Assembly (NCBI RefSeq): GCF_027533845.1
Contig: NZ_JAPZVN010000001.1
Location: forward strand, 744,001 to 808,000
From: Streptomyces sp. RPT161
Lineage (GTDB): Bacteria > Actinomycetota > Actinomycetes > Streptomycetales > Streptomycetaceae
Direction of reading: 5' to 3'
Length of the DNA stretch: 64,000 bases
Under the pieces are notes generated by a model. The model saw only the letters and a list, made by a program, of their open reading frames with translations, had not been told where the DNA came from and did not search any database. Made by a program: the position numbers and the translations under genes. Shown here piece by piece: positions 15,739-24,250 of the stretch (positions are counted from its first letter, which is position 1; each line of letters begins with the position of its first letter).

Positions 15739-16701
15739 TTACGAACCGGTCCGCTCGGGTCCGGCGCCCGGGTACTCGACGGGGTGGCAGTACGGCAGGT
15801 CATCGATGGGGCGGTCGGTGCAGAAGCGCAACAGGAGGTCGGTGAACTCCTCGATGCGTTCCATGTGCACCAGATGGTCGGCGTCCCTGACCGTCAGGAA
15901 GGCGGCACCGGGGAGTTGCGCGGCCGTCTCCCGCCCCATCCGCGGAGTGGTGAGCGAGTCGTACTCGCCGGTGAAGACCAGCGCGGACAGCGGTGGCACC
16001 GGTTCCGGGCGGTACCACTCGTGATTCAGCAGGCGGACGTTGTGGTCCACCACCGCCATGCCGATCTGCCGCGGCGTCTGCGCCATGAACTGCTGGTGGA
16101 GCAGTCGGGCGATGGCCGCGTGCCGCCGGATCCGCCCGGCGCCGGACGGTGACATGAACCGCGCCACCAGCTGGCCGGCCATCTCCTCACGGCGGTCCTC
16201 GTCCAGCATCCGCAGCCAGCGCGGAACCGCCTCCGCGTACTCCCGGGGCACCCTGGTGGTCATGCCGGCCAGCATCAGCCGCCGCAGGGCGTCCGGGTAG
16301 TGCTGGGCGAAGCGCAGCGCGATGGCGCCGCCGAAGCAGGCCCCCATCAGGTTGACCTTGGCCATGCCCAGTTCGTACAGGGTGTGCCGCACCGCGGCGG
16401 CCAGGAAGTCGATGCCGTACCTGGTGGGCAGCGGCTCGGCGGCACCGTACCCGGGCAGGTCGAGGGTGACCACGGTGCACGCCTCGGCCAGCCGCTCCTC
16501 GTGCCGCGCCCAGGAGAACCGGTCCTGGGACGATCCGCCGAGCAGTACCAGCGGCTCGGTGACCGCGGCGTCCTGCCACACCACCCGGCACAGGTAGCCG
16601 AACCCGTCGAAGGAGAGCCGGTGTTCCGTCACGTCACACGGCGCCCGTTCCGCCGGGCGGGCGGGCGGCAGGCGTAGCGGTGCCGTCGTTTCGGTGGACA
16701 T
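15739..16701 (-). CDS. Alpha/beta hydrolase with a Cys nucleophile
   Basis: A 320-aa alpha/beta hydrolase. The nucleophile elbow reads GACFG (Cys122) where most members have GxSxG; a Cys here is otherwise known from dienelactone hydrolases. The other triad positions are plausible: Asp in FTGEYDSLTTP and His in RDADHLVHMER. The oxyanion region LVLLGGSSQDRFSW and DLPGYGAAEPLPTRYG are typical of the ester/C-C hydrolase group. ATG 16701 is chosen over the open upstream extension because GGGGAG lies ahead of it. The next gene downstream is a flavoprotein reductase, 77 bases away. The substrate is unknown. Confidence 0.87.
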   Translation of the reverse strand: MSTETTAPLRLPPARPAERAPCDVTEHRLSFDGFGYLCRVVWQDAAVTEPLVLLGGSSQDRFSWARHEERLAEACTVVTLDLPGYGAAEPLPTRYGIDFLAAAVRHTLYELGMAKVNLMGACFGGAIALRFAQHYPDALRRLMLAGMTTRVPREYAEAVPRWLRMLDEDRREEMAGQLVARFMSPSGAGRIRRHAAIARLLHQQFMAQTPRQIGMAVVDHNVRLLNHEWYRPEPVPPLSALVFTGEYDSLTTPRMGRETAAQLPGAAFLTVRDADHLVHMERIEEFTDLLLRFCTDRPIDDLPYCHPVEYPGAGPERTGS

Positions 16702-16866
16702 GCGGGACTCCCCAACTCGCCGGGTGGACAGCGGACTTGGAACCGTTCGGCCGGACTGCCGGTGCCAACCGGGGCGCCGACGGCAACCCGGGATGTGTAC
16801 CACCGCCAGCCGTCCCGCCCGGCGACGTTCACCCGTTGGAGGGCGCGCCGTTCGGACCCGCGCCGG

Positions 16867-18801
16867 TCAGCCGTTCGCGCGGAAGGTGAGCGTCGCCTTG
16901 TCGAAGTACTCGGAGATCACCGAGCGTTGGTCGTCGGGTCCGGTGAGCAGGACGATGTCGTACCGGCCACCGCGCGCGACCGCCATGTCGCGGCCGTAGA
17001 CCTGGTTGCCGGAGTCGGGGTCGCGCCAGGTGAACTCGCCCTCCGCGGCGGCCGCTCCGCCCGCGTCCAGGCGCTTGAGCCCGGCGGCCGAGGACCATGT
17101 GCTGGACCGGAACGGCGCCAACTCCGGCTCCCTGTCCAGGTAGGCGAGCGGGTCGGCGCCGTAGGCGGCCGTGCTGTCCCGGCCCACCACGACGACCAGC
17201 TGCATCACGTCGCCGCCGCTGGAGAAGACGGTCTCGCCGTTGGGGCCGGCGGCCCTGGTCCAGCCGTTGTGCACCGCGATCGAGAACCCCGCCGGGTCGC
17301 CGCGTACGGTGAAGTCCGATCCCAGCGACGGGGCTTGCTGGGTTGAGCGGTCGGTGGGCGTCGGAGCGTCCTGCGACGCGGGCTCCGTCCGCCCCGCCGT
17401 CACGCCTCCCGAGACCTGCGCGGGCAGCGAGCGGCTGGAGACGCCGCCCGCGCCCTTGGGCATGAACAGCACCGCGTACAGCACCAGCGCGGCCAGCAGC
17501 AGGAGGACCAGGCCGACCAGCAGCAGCCCCATCCGGTGCGGCGTCCTTGCGGCGGTCTGGCTCAACTGCCCCGTGCGGCGCCGCACTTCGACCGTCTCAC
17601 CGGCCGCGCCCGCCGGGGCGGGCCGCTGGCCGCGGCTGCGCGCGTGCCGGCCGTGTTGCGGGGCCGCGGCCATCGCGTCGCCGCCCGTGCGGCGACGTCT
17701 GCGCAGCCGGACCAGCTCGCCCCTGCGGCGCACCACGGGCAGCTTGTGCGGGTCGCCCGGACCGGCCGGCACCTGGACCATGCGGGCGCCGATGTCCGGC
17801 TCGGGCGCGGAGCGGACCAACGAGCGCAGCCAGCCGCTCAGTTCCTCGAACTCCGGCCGCTCGGTGGGGTCCTGGCGCAGCAGCGACTCCACGACCGGAC
17901 GCAGCGGGCCGCAGTCCTCGGCGTGCGCGGGTGGCTCGGCGCAGACCAGGTCGACCAGTTCGGCGGCGCTCTCCTCGGGGAACGGCGGATGCCCCTGAAC
18001 ACAGCGGAACAGCAGCGCGCCGAGCGCCCACAGGTCGGCCGCCGGGCCGACGGGCGGCGCCAACTGCCAGTTCTGGTGCACCGGACCGGCCTGCTCCGGT
18101 GCCCAGCGCTCGGTGACCGGGCCGATCACGGTGATCCTGGCCTGCCGGGCGCGCTCCAGGGCCAGCGCGGAGTCCGGGCCGCCCCAACCACCGCGCTCCG
18201 CGCGGTCCTCGCCGCCCGCGCCGGCCAGCACCTCGCGCGGCACCGGGTCATAGCCGCACAGCGCCTCCTGGGCGGCGCCGAAGGCCAGTCCGTCCAGCAT
18301 CGCCCGGCCGTCCTCGCAGACCAGCACGGTGCGGGCGGTGATGTTGCGGTGCGCCCAGCCGCGTGCGTGCAGTGCGCGCAGCGCGCCCAGCAGGTCGGCG
18401 GCGACCTCGGCGGCACGGTACGGGGACAGCCGCCGGTCGGCCAGCAGCGAGGCGATCGGGCGGGCCGGGACCAGTTCGGAGACCACCCACAGGCTGCCGT
18501 CCTCCACCAGGACATCGAAGACCTGGACCAGCGCGGGATGGTCCGGCACCGCGGCGGCGGCCCTGGCGGCTTCGAGAGCGCGGCCCGCGCTGTCCCCCGC
18601 ACCGTTGTGCGCGGCGTCCGGCGCCGTCTCGTCGCCGACCACCTCGGCGTGCACGACCTCGGGCAGCAGCAACTGCCGTACCAGCACTTCCTGTCCGCTG
18701 TACGTGTCGAAGGCGCGGGTCTCCACCAGCTCGAACTCGTCGGCCGGCGGCCGGGGCAGCCGGTAGCGGCCCGCCAGCACCCGCCCGGCGTACTCGTCCA
18801 C
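16867..18801 (-). CDS. Membrane pseudokinase of the Ser/Thr kinase fold
   Basis: A 644-aa protein with a kinase-like N-terminal domain (about residues 8-320), a basic linker, one transmembrane helix (about 440-462) and an extracellular domain (about 500-644). Catalytic residues are degraded: no Gly-rich loop, the ATP-anchoring Lys is Arg42 (VLVRQL), HRD is HRN (151-153), and DFG reads DGL; a WAPEQ remnant of the APE motif survives. It therefore probably acts as a scaffold or allosteric partner. The outer domain shares the DPAGFxxAVxNGWTR signature with the kinase encoded at 20459-22264. The GTG at 18801 has GGGGAGGAG ahead. Confidence 0.88.
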   Translation of the reverse strand: MDEYAGRVLAGRYRLPRPPADEFELVETRAFDTYSGQEVLVRQLLLPEVVHAEVVGDETAPDAAHNGAGDSAGRALEAARAAAAVPDHPALVQVFDVLVEDGSLWVVSELVPARPIASLLADRRLSPYRAAEVAADLLGALRALHARGWAHRNITARTVLVCEDGRAMLDGLAFGAAQEALCGYDPVPREVLAGAGGEDRAERGGWGGPDSALALERARQARITVIGPVTERWAPEQAGPVHQNWQLAPPVGPAADLWALGALLFRCVQGHPPFPEESAAELVDLVCAEPPAHAEDCGPLRPVVESLLRQDPTERPEFEELSGWLRSLVRSAPEPDIGARMVQVPAGPGDPHKLPVVRRRGELVRLRRRRRTGGDAMAAAPQHGRHARSRGQRPAPAGAAGETVEVRRRTGQLSQTAARTPHRMGLLLVGLVLLLLAALVLYAVLFMPKGAGGVSSRSLPAQVSGGVTAGRTEPASQDAPTPTDRSTQQAPSLGSDFTVRGDPAGFSIAVHNGWTRAAGPNGETVFSSGGDVMQLVVVVGRDSTAAYGADPLAYLDREPELAPFRSSTWSSAAGLKRLDAGGAAAAEGEFTWRDPDSGNQVYGRDMAVARGGRYDIVLLTGPDDQRSVISEYFDKATLTFRANG

Positions 18802-18966
18802 GGCTCCTCCCCATGAGCGTCGCATGAACGCGGTAGCACGGCTTTCGGTCAGGCGGCCGCACGGCACGGTGACGTCCGGCTACCGGGTGTTCGGTTTCTG
18901 GGCAGACGGCTTTCGGCCAAGCCGTCTTCGGTCAACCTCGGTCGGCGACGGACAGTCTGAGCCTTT

Positions 18967-20253
18967 TTACGATACGTGCTCATGGCCGGTCGGTTGACCG
19001 GTTTGAACGTGTTGAAGAAGGTCCGCCACGCGGTCGTCGGGCATACCGGACGCGTGTGAGGCGCCGGGCCGCTGACCGGACACGGCGCGATCGGCGGCGA
19101 AGGCCGTGCCGATGATGGCGCCCAGCACGGCGAGCACCACCACCGTCACCACTATCACCAGGGTGCGGCGCGGCACGACATCGCTGAGCGGTGCGCGGGC
19201 CGGGGGGAAGCCGGAGGTGCGGGTGGGAGAGAACGGCGAGGTGACCGCGACCGGCTTCAACTTCGGCTCGGGGTCGGACTTCGCGGTGGCGGCGTTGGTC
19301 AACGCCCGCAGCGCGCCCAGCATCTTCTCCTGCTGGAACGACAGCGGCCGGGCGTCGGTCGGGGTGGGCTGCGGATCGGCCGGGATCGCCATCATGCGGG
19401 TCTCCTCGGCGTCCGGCGCCTCCGGGGCGTTGACCGCCTCCTTCAGCAACTCCCTTACGCCCGGCTCGTCGAGACGCTTCACCGGGTCCTTGATCAGCAG
19501 ACCGTGGATGGCGTCCGCCAGCGGTCCGGTGACCTTCGGCGGATCGACGGGCTCGGTCATCACGGCGGTGAGCGTGGCGATCGCCGAGCCCTTGTCGTAC
19601 GGCGGGCGGCCCTCGACCACCGCGTACAGCAGCGCGCCCAGCGACCACAGGTCGGACGGCGGTCCCGGCTTCTGGCCACGGGCCCGTTCGGGAGATATGT
19701 AGGACGGCGCGCCCACCAGCATGCCGGTCGAGGTCACCGACGGGTCGCCCTCGACCTGTGCGATGCCGAAGTCGGTGAGAACCACCCGCCCGTCGTCCGC
19801 GATCAGCACGTTGGACGGCTTCACGTCACGGTGCAGGATGCCCTCGCGGTGCGCCGCGCGCAGCACGTCGAGGACGGCGAGACCGACCTCGGCCGCGCGT
19901 CTGGGTGGCAGCGGCCCGTCGGCGCGGATCGCGTCGGACAGCGAGCGGCCCTCGACCAGCTCCATCACGATCCACGGCCGCCTGTCCTCCTCGACCACGT
20001 CGAAGACGGTCACCGCGCCGTTCGCCCGGATCCGGGCGGTCGCCTTGGCCTCGCGCAGGGTGCGGGTGATCAGGCGGCGCTTCTCGTCGTCGTCGACGTT
20101 GCCGGGGAACCGCAGCTCCTTCACGGCGACGGTACGGCCCAGGGTCTCGTCGACCGCCCGCCACACCGTGCCCATACCGCCTTTGCCAAGGACCTCGCCG
20201 AGGCGGTAGCGGTCGGCGAGGAGACGGCCGGTGGTGCCTTGCGCCTGGGTCAT
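18967..20253 (-). CDS. Transmembrane Ser/Thr protein kinase
   Basis: A 428-aa Hanks-type kinase with all catalytic elements: Gly-rich loop GKGGMGTV (about 23-30), Lys45 in VAVKEL, HRDVKPSNVL (141-150), DFG at 161-163 and SPERARG in place of the APE motif. A Pro/Thr-rich linker leads to one transmembrane helix (about 364-386) and a short outer tail of about 40 residues, so it has no folded sensor domain. ATG 20253 has AGAGGA ahead. It sits between the pseudokinase and another kinase, all on one strand; they may form one signalling unit. Confidence 0.94.
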   Translation of the reverse strand: MTQAQGTTGRLLADRYRLGEVLGKGGMGTVWRAVDETLGRTVAVKELRFPGNVDDDEKRRLITRTLREAKATARIRANGAVTVFDVVEEDRRPWIVMELVEGRSLSDAIRADGPLPPRRAAEVGLAVLDVLRAAHREGILHRDVKPSNVLIADDGRVVLTDFGIAQVEGDPSVTSTGMLVGAPSYISPERARGQKPGPPSDLWSLGALLYAVVEGRPPYDKGSAIATLTAVMTEPVDPPKVTGPLADAIHGLLIKDPVKRLDEPGVRELLKEAVNAPEAPDAEETRMMAIPADPQPTPTDARPLSFQQEKMLGALRALTNAATAKSDPEPKLKPVAVTSPFSPTRTSGFPPARAPLSDVVPRRTLVIVVTVVVLAVLGAIIGTAFAADRAVSGQRPGASHASGMPDDRVADLLQHVQTGQPTGHEHVS

Positions 20254-20458
20254 CAACGTCCTCTGCAGATCGATATGACGGTGCATCGGGCGGCGCACGG
20301 GTCGACACGGGGTCGATGCGACTGCCCCATCACATCATCCCCTGTGGGTAGGACATCGGTACGCCTGCCCCCGGTTCCGGAACCGAGTGCTCATACTTCG
20401 ACCGGTATACGCCGGTACTTCGACCGGTAGATGTCATCGCAGATGAGCGAGACCGGTC

Positions 20459-22264
20459 TCAGCCGCGCGGCTGGAAGGTCTTCACCGCGTTGTCGAAGGC
20501 CGGAAGCCGCTGCTGCCACTCGGCGTCCGGTGCCGAGAGGTAGATCGCGTACTCGGTGCCGCCCTCCTTGCCGAAGCCCAGGTCAATGGCGTGGTAGGTG
20601 CGGACCTTGCCGTTCCATTTCCACTCCCAGATCGCGGCCGGCACCTGCTGGCCGTTGATCTGCGCCTGGGTGGAGTTCATCCGAAGGGGGCTGTAGCCGT
20701 TGTTGTCGCCCTTCAACGTGACCTCCAGATCTCGGAAGTGCTGCAACGGACTCGGCCCGGCGTAGTCCTCGATGCTCACCAGCAGGTCGCACTTGCTCTG
20801 GGTGTCCACATAGTGGATGTTGCGGCCGTCCGAGTTCACCTGACGGGTCCAGCCGTTGGGCACCGCCATGGTGAAGCCCGCCGGGTCGTCGACCACATGG
20901 TAGCCGGGCGGCGCGGTCGGCGCGGGTCCCGTCGAGGGCCCCCCGGACGCTCCGCCACCGGCCGTCTGCTTGACGTCCGACCCCCCGCCGTTCCGGGTCA
21001 GCAGCAGTCCGCCGGCAGCGACCGCGGCCACCACGACGACGGTGGCGGCACACCAGGCGGCCACCCGCTTGCCGCGTCCGGTGCGGGGGGCGTCGTGCCG
21101 TGCGGGGTCGGCGGGGCGGTGCGCGGGTTCGGCGGACGCCGGGGCGGCGGCGGTCGGGGTGTGGACCTGTGCGGTTGGGTCCTCGGCGGACCGCTCGCCG
21201 TACAGGTCACCGGTGTCCTGGGGGCGCTGGGTACCCTGCGGGACCTGGGTGACTTGTGAGTCGTGGAAGCCCTGCGGGTCCTGGGGGTCCGGTTCGGTGC
21301 GCTGCTCCGGGACGGCGGCGGGGGCGGCGGCGCGCTGGCCGACCACGGCGGTCGGCTGGTCGTCGGTGGCCTCGCGCAGCGCCCACGACGGGGTCGGCCG
21401 GGGGGCGCGGGTGGCGACCGTCTCCACGGAGGCGACCAGCAGTCGCTCGGCCTCCTCGGCGGTCATCCGCTTGTCGGGGTCCTTCTCCAGCAGCGACTCG
21501 ATGACCGAGGTGAGCGGGCCCGCCCGGCGCGGGGTGGGCACCGGCTCGGAGGCGATGGCGTACGCGGTCTCGATCGGGGTGTCCCGGCGGAACGGCGCCA
21601 CGCCCTCCACCGATTGGTACAGCGTCGCTCCCAGCGCCCACAGGTCGCAGGCCGGGCCGCCGGTGCCGCCGGTTATTCGCTCCGGCGCCAGGTAGTCGAA
21701 GGAGCCGATCAGCTCTCCGGTGCGGGTGAGGGTGGAGGTGCCGGTCGCGGAGGCGATACCGAAGTCGGTGAGCACCACGCGTCCACCAGGCCAACTCCCG
21801 CCGCCCTCCGGGCCCTCGGCGCTCAACAGCACGTTGGCGGGCTTGACATCACGGTGCAGCACTCCGGCGCGGTGTGCCGCGCGCAGCGCGGCGACCATGC
21901 CGCGGCCGATCCGCGCGGCCTCACGCGGCGTCACCGGACCGTCCTTCTTCAGTACGTCACCGAGGGTCCTGGACGGCACGTACTCCATCACGATGCACGG
22001 CAGGCCCTCGTCCTCGACCACGTCGTGCACCACGACCACGTTGGGGTGGGTGATCCGGGCGGCGCTGCGGGCCTCCCTGCGGGTGCGCTCGTAGAGCGTC
22101 TCCCGCTCGTCATCGTGCAACTGCGGTGGTACGCGCAGCTTCTTGACGGCGACCTGACGGCCGAGCAGTTCGTCCTCGGACCTCCAGACGGTGCCCATGC
22201 CGCCCCGGCCTATCAGCTCGACCAGCCGGTACCGCCCGGCCACCAGCCGCCCCTGATCGGACAC
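20459..22264 (-). CDS. Transmembrane Ser/Thr protein kinase with extracellular domain
   Basis: A 601-aa Hanks-type kinase. The catalytic core is intact: GRGGMGTV (about 19-26), Lys41, HRDVKPANVL (137-146), DFG at 167-169 and LAPERITGG. A Gly-rich insertion (about residues 150-161) lengthens the catalytic loop. A Pro/Gln/Asp-rich juxtamembrane linker precedes the single transmembrane helix (about 401-422) and an outer domain (about 445-601) that carries DPAGFTMAVPNGWTR, as in the neighbouring pseudokinase. PASTA repeats are absent. The start is GTG 22264 with GAGGGG ahead. Ligand and substrates are unknown. Confidence 0.94.
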   Translation of the reverse strand: MSDQGRLVAGRYRLVELIGRGGMGTVWRSEDELLGRQVAVKKLRVPPQLHDDERETLYERTRREARSAARITHPNVVVVHDVVEDEGLPCIVMEYVPSRTLGDVLKKDGPVTPREAARIGRGMVAALRAAHRAGVLHRDVKPANVLLSAEGPEGGGSWPGGRVVLTDFGIASATGTSTLTRTGELIGSFDYLAPERITGGTGGPACDLWALGATLYQSVEGVAPFRRDTPIETAYAIASEPVPTPRRAGPLTSVIESLLEKDPDKRMTAEEAERLLVASVETVATRAPRPTPSWALREATDDQPTAVVGQRAAAPAAVPEQRTEPDPQDPQGFHDSQVTQVPQGTQRPQDTGDLYGERSAEDPTAQVHTPTAAAPASAEPAHRPADPARHDAPRTGRGKRVAAWCAATVVVVAAVAAGGLLLTRNGGGSDVKQTAGGGASGGPSTGPAPTAPPGYHVVDDPAGFTMAVPNGWTRQVNSDGRNIHYVDTQSKCDLLVSIEDYAGPSPLQHFRDLEVTLKGDNNGYSPLRMNSTQAQINGQQVPAAIWEWKWNGKVRTYHAIDLGFGKEGGTEYAIYLSAPDAEWQQRLPAFDNAVKTFQPRG

Positions 22265-22320
22265 TCTCCACCCCTCTCACTCCCCGTCACGCCTGAGATC
22301 CCGGTGGCCGCACGGTTTTT

Positions 22321-24027
22321 CTAGAGGGGCACGATATCTGGCGCACCCAAGCGAGCAGCGTCCGCGGTCAGATCGTCGGGTTGGCGTTGCGATTCACGTT
22401 CTGCCTCGACCCGCTTCTCGTAGTGCGTCACCTCCTTCTCCAGGTGTTCCTGGTCCCAACCCAGCACCGGTGCCACGAGTTCGGCCACCTCACGGGCACT
22501 CAGGGTCCCGCGGTCGAAGGTCTCGATGGAGATCCTCGTACGGCGGGTGAGCACGTCGTCGAGATGCCGCGCGCCCTCGTGCGAGGCGGCGTACACCACC
22601 TCGGCCCGCAGGTAGTCGTCGGCCGCGGCAAGTGGCTCACCCAGCGTTGGGTCCGCGGCGATCAGATCCAACAGCTCGGTAATCAACGATCCATAACGAT
22701 TCAATAGATGCTCGATCCTGGCCACATGCAGCCCCGCCTCGGCGGCGATCCGCGCCCGCGCGTTCCACAACGCGTGGTAGCCGTCCGCCCCGGCCAGCGG
22801 CACCTCGTCGGTGCAGCACTGCGCGACCCTGCGGTCCAGTCCGTGCACCGCCGCGTCCACCGCGTCCTTGGCCATCACCCGGTACGTCGTGTACTTGCCG
22901 CCCGCCACAACGACCAGGCCCGGTACGGGATGAGCCACGATGTGCTCGCGCGACAGCTGGCTGGTCGCCTCCGACTCCCCGGCCAGCAGCGGGCGCAGTC
23001 CGGCGTACACCCCCTGCACGTCGTCACGGCTGAGCGGCACCGCGAGCACCGAGTTGACGTGCTCCAGCAGGTAGTCGATGTCGGCGCTGGACGCGGCCGG
23101 ATGCGCCTTGTCCAGGTCCCAGTCGGTGTCGGTGGTGCCGACGATCCAGTGCCGCCCCCACGGGATCACGAACAGCACGCTCTTCTCGGTACGCAGGATC
23201 AACCCTGTCGTCGAATGGATCCGGTCCCTGGGTACGACCAGGTGGATGCCCTTGGACGCCCTGACATGGAACTGCCCCCTCTCCCCCACGAGTGCCTGCG
23301 TCTCGTCCGTCCACACCCCGGTCGCGTTGACGACCTGACGGGCCAGCACCTCGTACTCCCCGCCCTGCTCGACATCCTGCACCCTGGCACCGACAACGCG
23401 TTCCCCCTCGCGGAGGAACCCCACCACCCGGGCCCGGTTGGCGGCCAACGCGCCGTAGGAGGCGGCGGTGCGCACCAGGGTGGCCACGTAACGGGCGTCG
23501 TCCATCTGGGCGTCGTAGTACTGCAGCGCGCCGACCAGCGCGTCCTTGCGCAGGCACGGCGCGACCCGCAGCGCCTTGCGCCGCGTCAGATGCCGGTGGC
23601 CGGGCAGGCCGCGACTGTGCCCGGAGGACAGGCCCATGATGTCGTACAGCGCGACCCCGCTTCCGGCGTAGAGCCGCTCCCAGCCAGGGTGCGTCAACGG
23701 GTAGAGGAACGGCACCGGTTTGACCAGGTGCGGCGCCAGCCGCTGGGTGAGCAGCCCGCGTTCCTTGAGCGCCTCGCGGACCAGTGCGAAGTCCAGCATC
23801 TCCAGGTAGCGCAGCCCGCCGTGGATCAGCTTGCTGGACCGGCTGGACGTGCCCGACGCCCAGTCACGCGCCTCCACCACCCCGGTGAGCAGGCCGCGGG
23901 TCGCCGCGTCCAGCGCGGTCCCGGCGCCCACCACGCCGCCGCCGACGACCAGCACGTCGAGTTCCTGCTCGGCCATCCGGGCCAACGCCTCGCCACGCTG
24001 CTGCGGCCCCAGTAGTGCGGTCTTCAC
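22321..24027 (-). CDS. glpD: Aerobic glycerol-3-phosphate dehydrogenase
   Basis: A 568-aa FAD enzyme that oxidises sn-glycerol-3-phosphate to dihydroxyacetone phosphate and passes electrons to the quinone pool at the membrane. The FAD motif is VVGGGVVGAGTALDAATRG, with the family signatures GTSSRSSKLIHGGLRYLE and GGKYTTYRVMAKDAVDAA. Length and the C-terminal extension fit GlpD. GTG 24027 is preceded by GGGAGGC. No glycerol kinase, facilitator or GylR-type regulator adjoins it, so it looks like a stand-alone copy. The divergent region contains the only AT-rich stretch nearby (about 24165-24210), likely promoter DNA. Confidence 0.95.
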   Translation of the reverse strand: MKTALLGPQQRGEALARMAEQELDVLVVGGGVVGAGTALDAATRGLLTGVVEARDWASGTSSRSSKLIHGGLRYLEMLDFALVREALKERGLLTQRLAPHLVKPVPFLYPLTHPGWERLYAGSGVALYDIMGLSSGHSRGLPGHRHLTRRKALRVAPCLRKDALVGALQYYDAQMDDARYVATLVRTAASYGALAANRARVVGFLREGERVVGARVQDVEQGGEYEVLARQVVNATGVWTDETQALVGERGQFHVRASKGIHLVVPRDRIHSTTGLILRTEKSVLFVIPWGRHWIVGTTDTDWDLDKAHPAASSADIDYLLEHVNSVLAVPLSRDDVQGVYAGLRPLLAGESEATSQLSREHIVAHPVPGLVVVAGGKYTTYRVMAKDAVDAAVHGLDRRVAQCCTDEVPLAGADGYHALWNARARIAAEAGLHVARIEHLLNRYGSLITELLDLIAADPTLGEPLAAADDYLRAEVVYAASHEGARHLDDVLTRRTRISIETFDRGTLSAREVAELVAPVLGWDQEHLEKEVTHYEKRVEAERESQRQPDDLTADAARLGAPDIVPL

Positions 24028-24250
24028 TGTGCCTCCCGTTGCGGACGCCCACGCTCCCCGTGGTTTCGATGGTGACCGGCATCAGAGGCGTCGGCCAGTC
24101 CGAAAGCGCCTCGCGATGGTCGATACGGGCCATGGATCGCGCCACACTCCGCCACGCACAGCGTTCAATACTAAATTTCAGTCATATGTCCGCTTAACCT
24201 TAAATGCGCCATTCGGCACAACCAGACCTCCGGGAGAGGACTGAACCACC

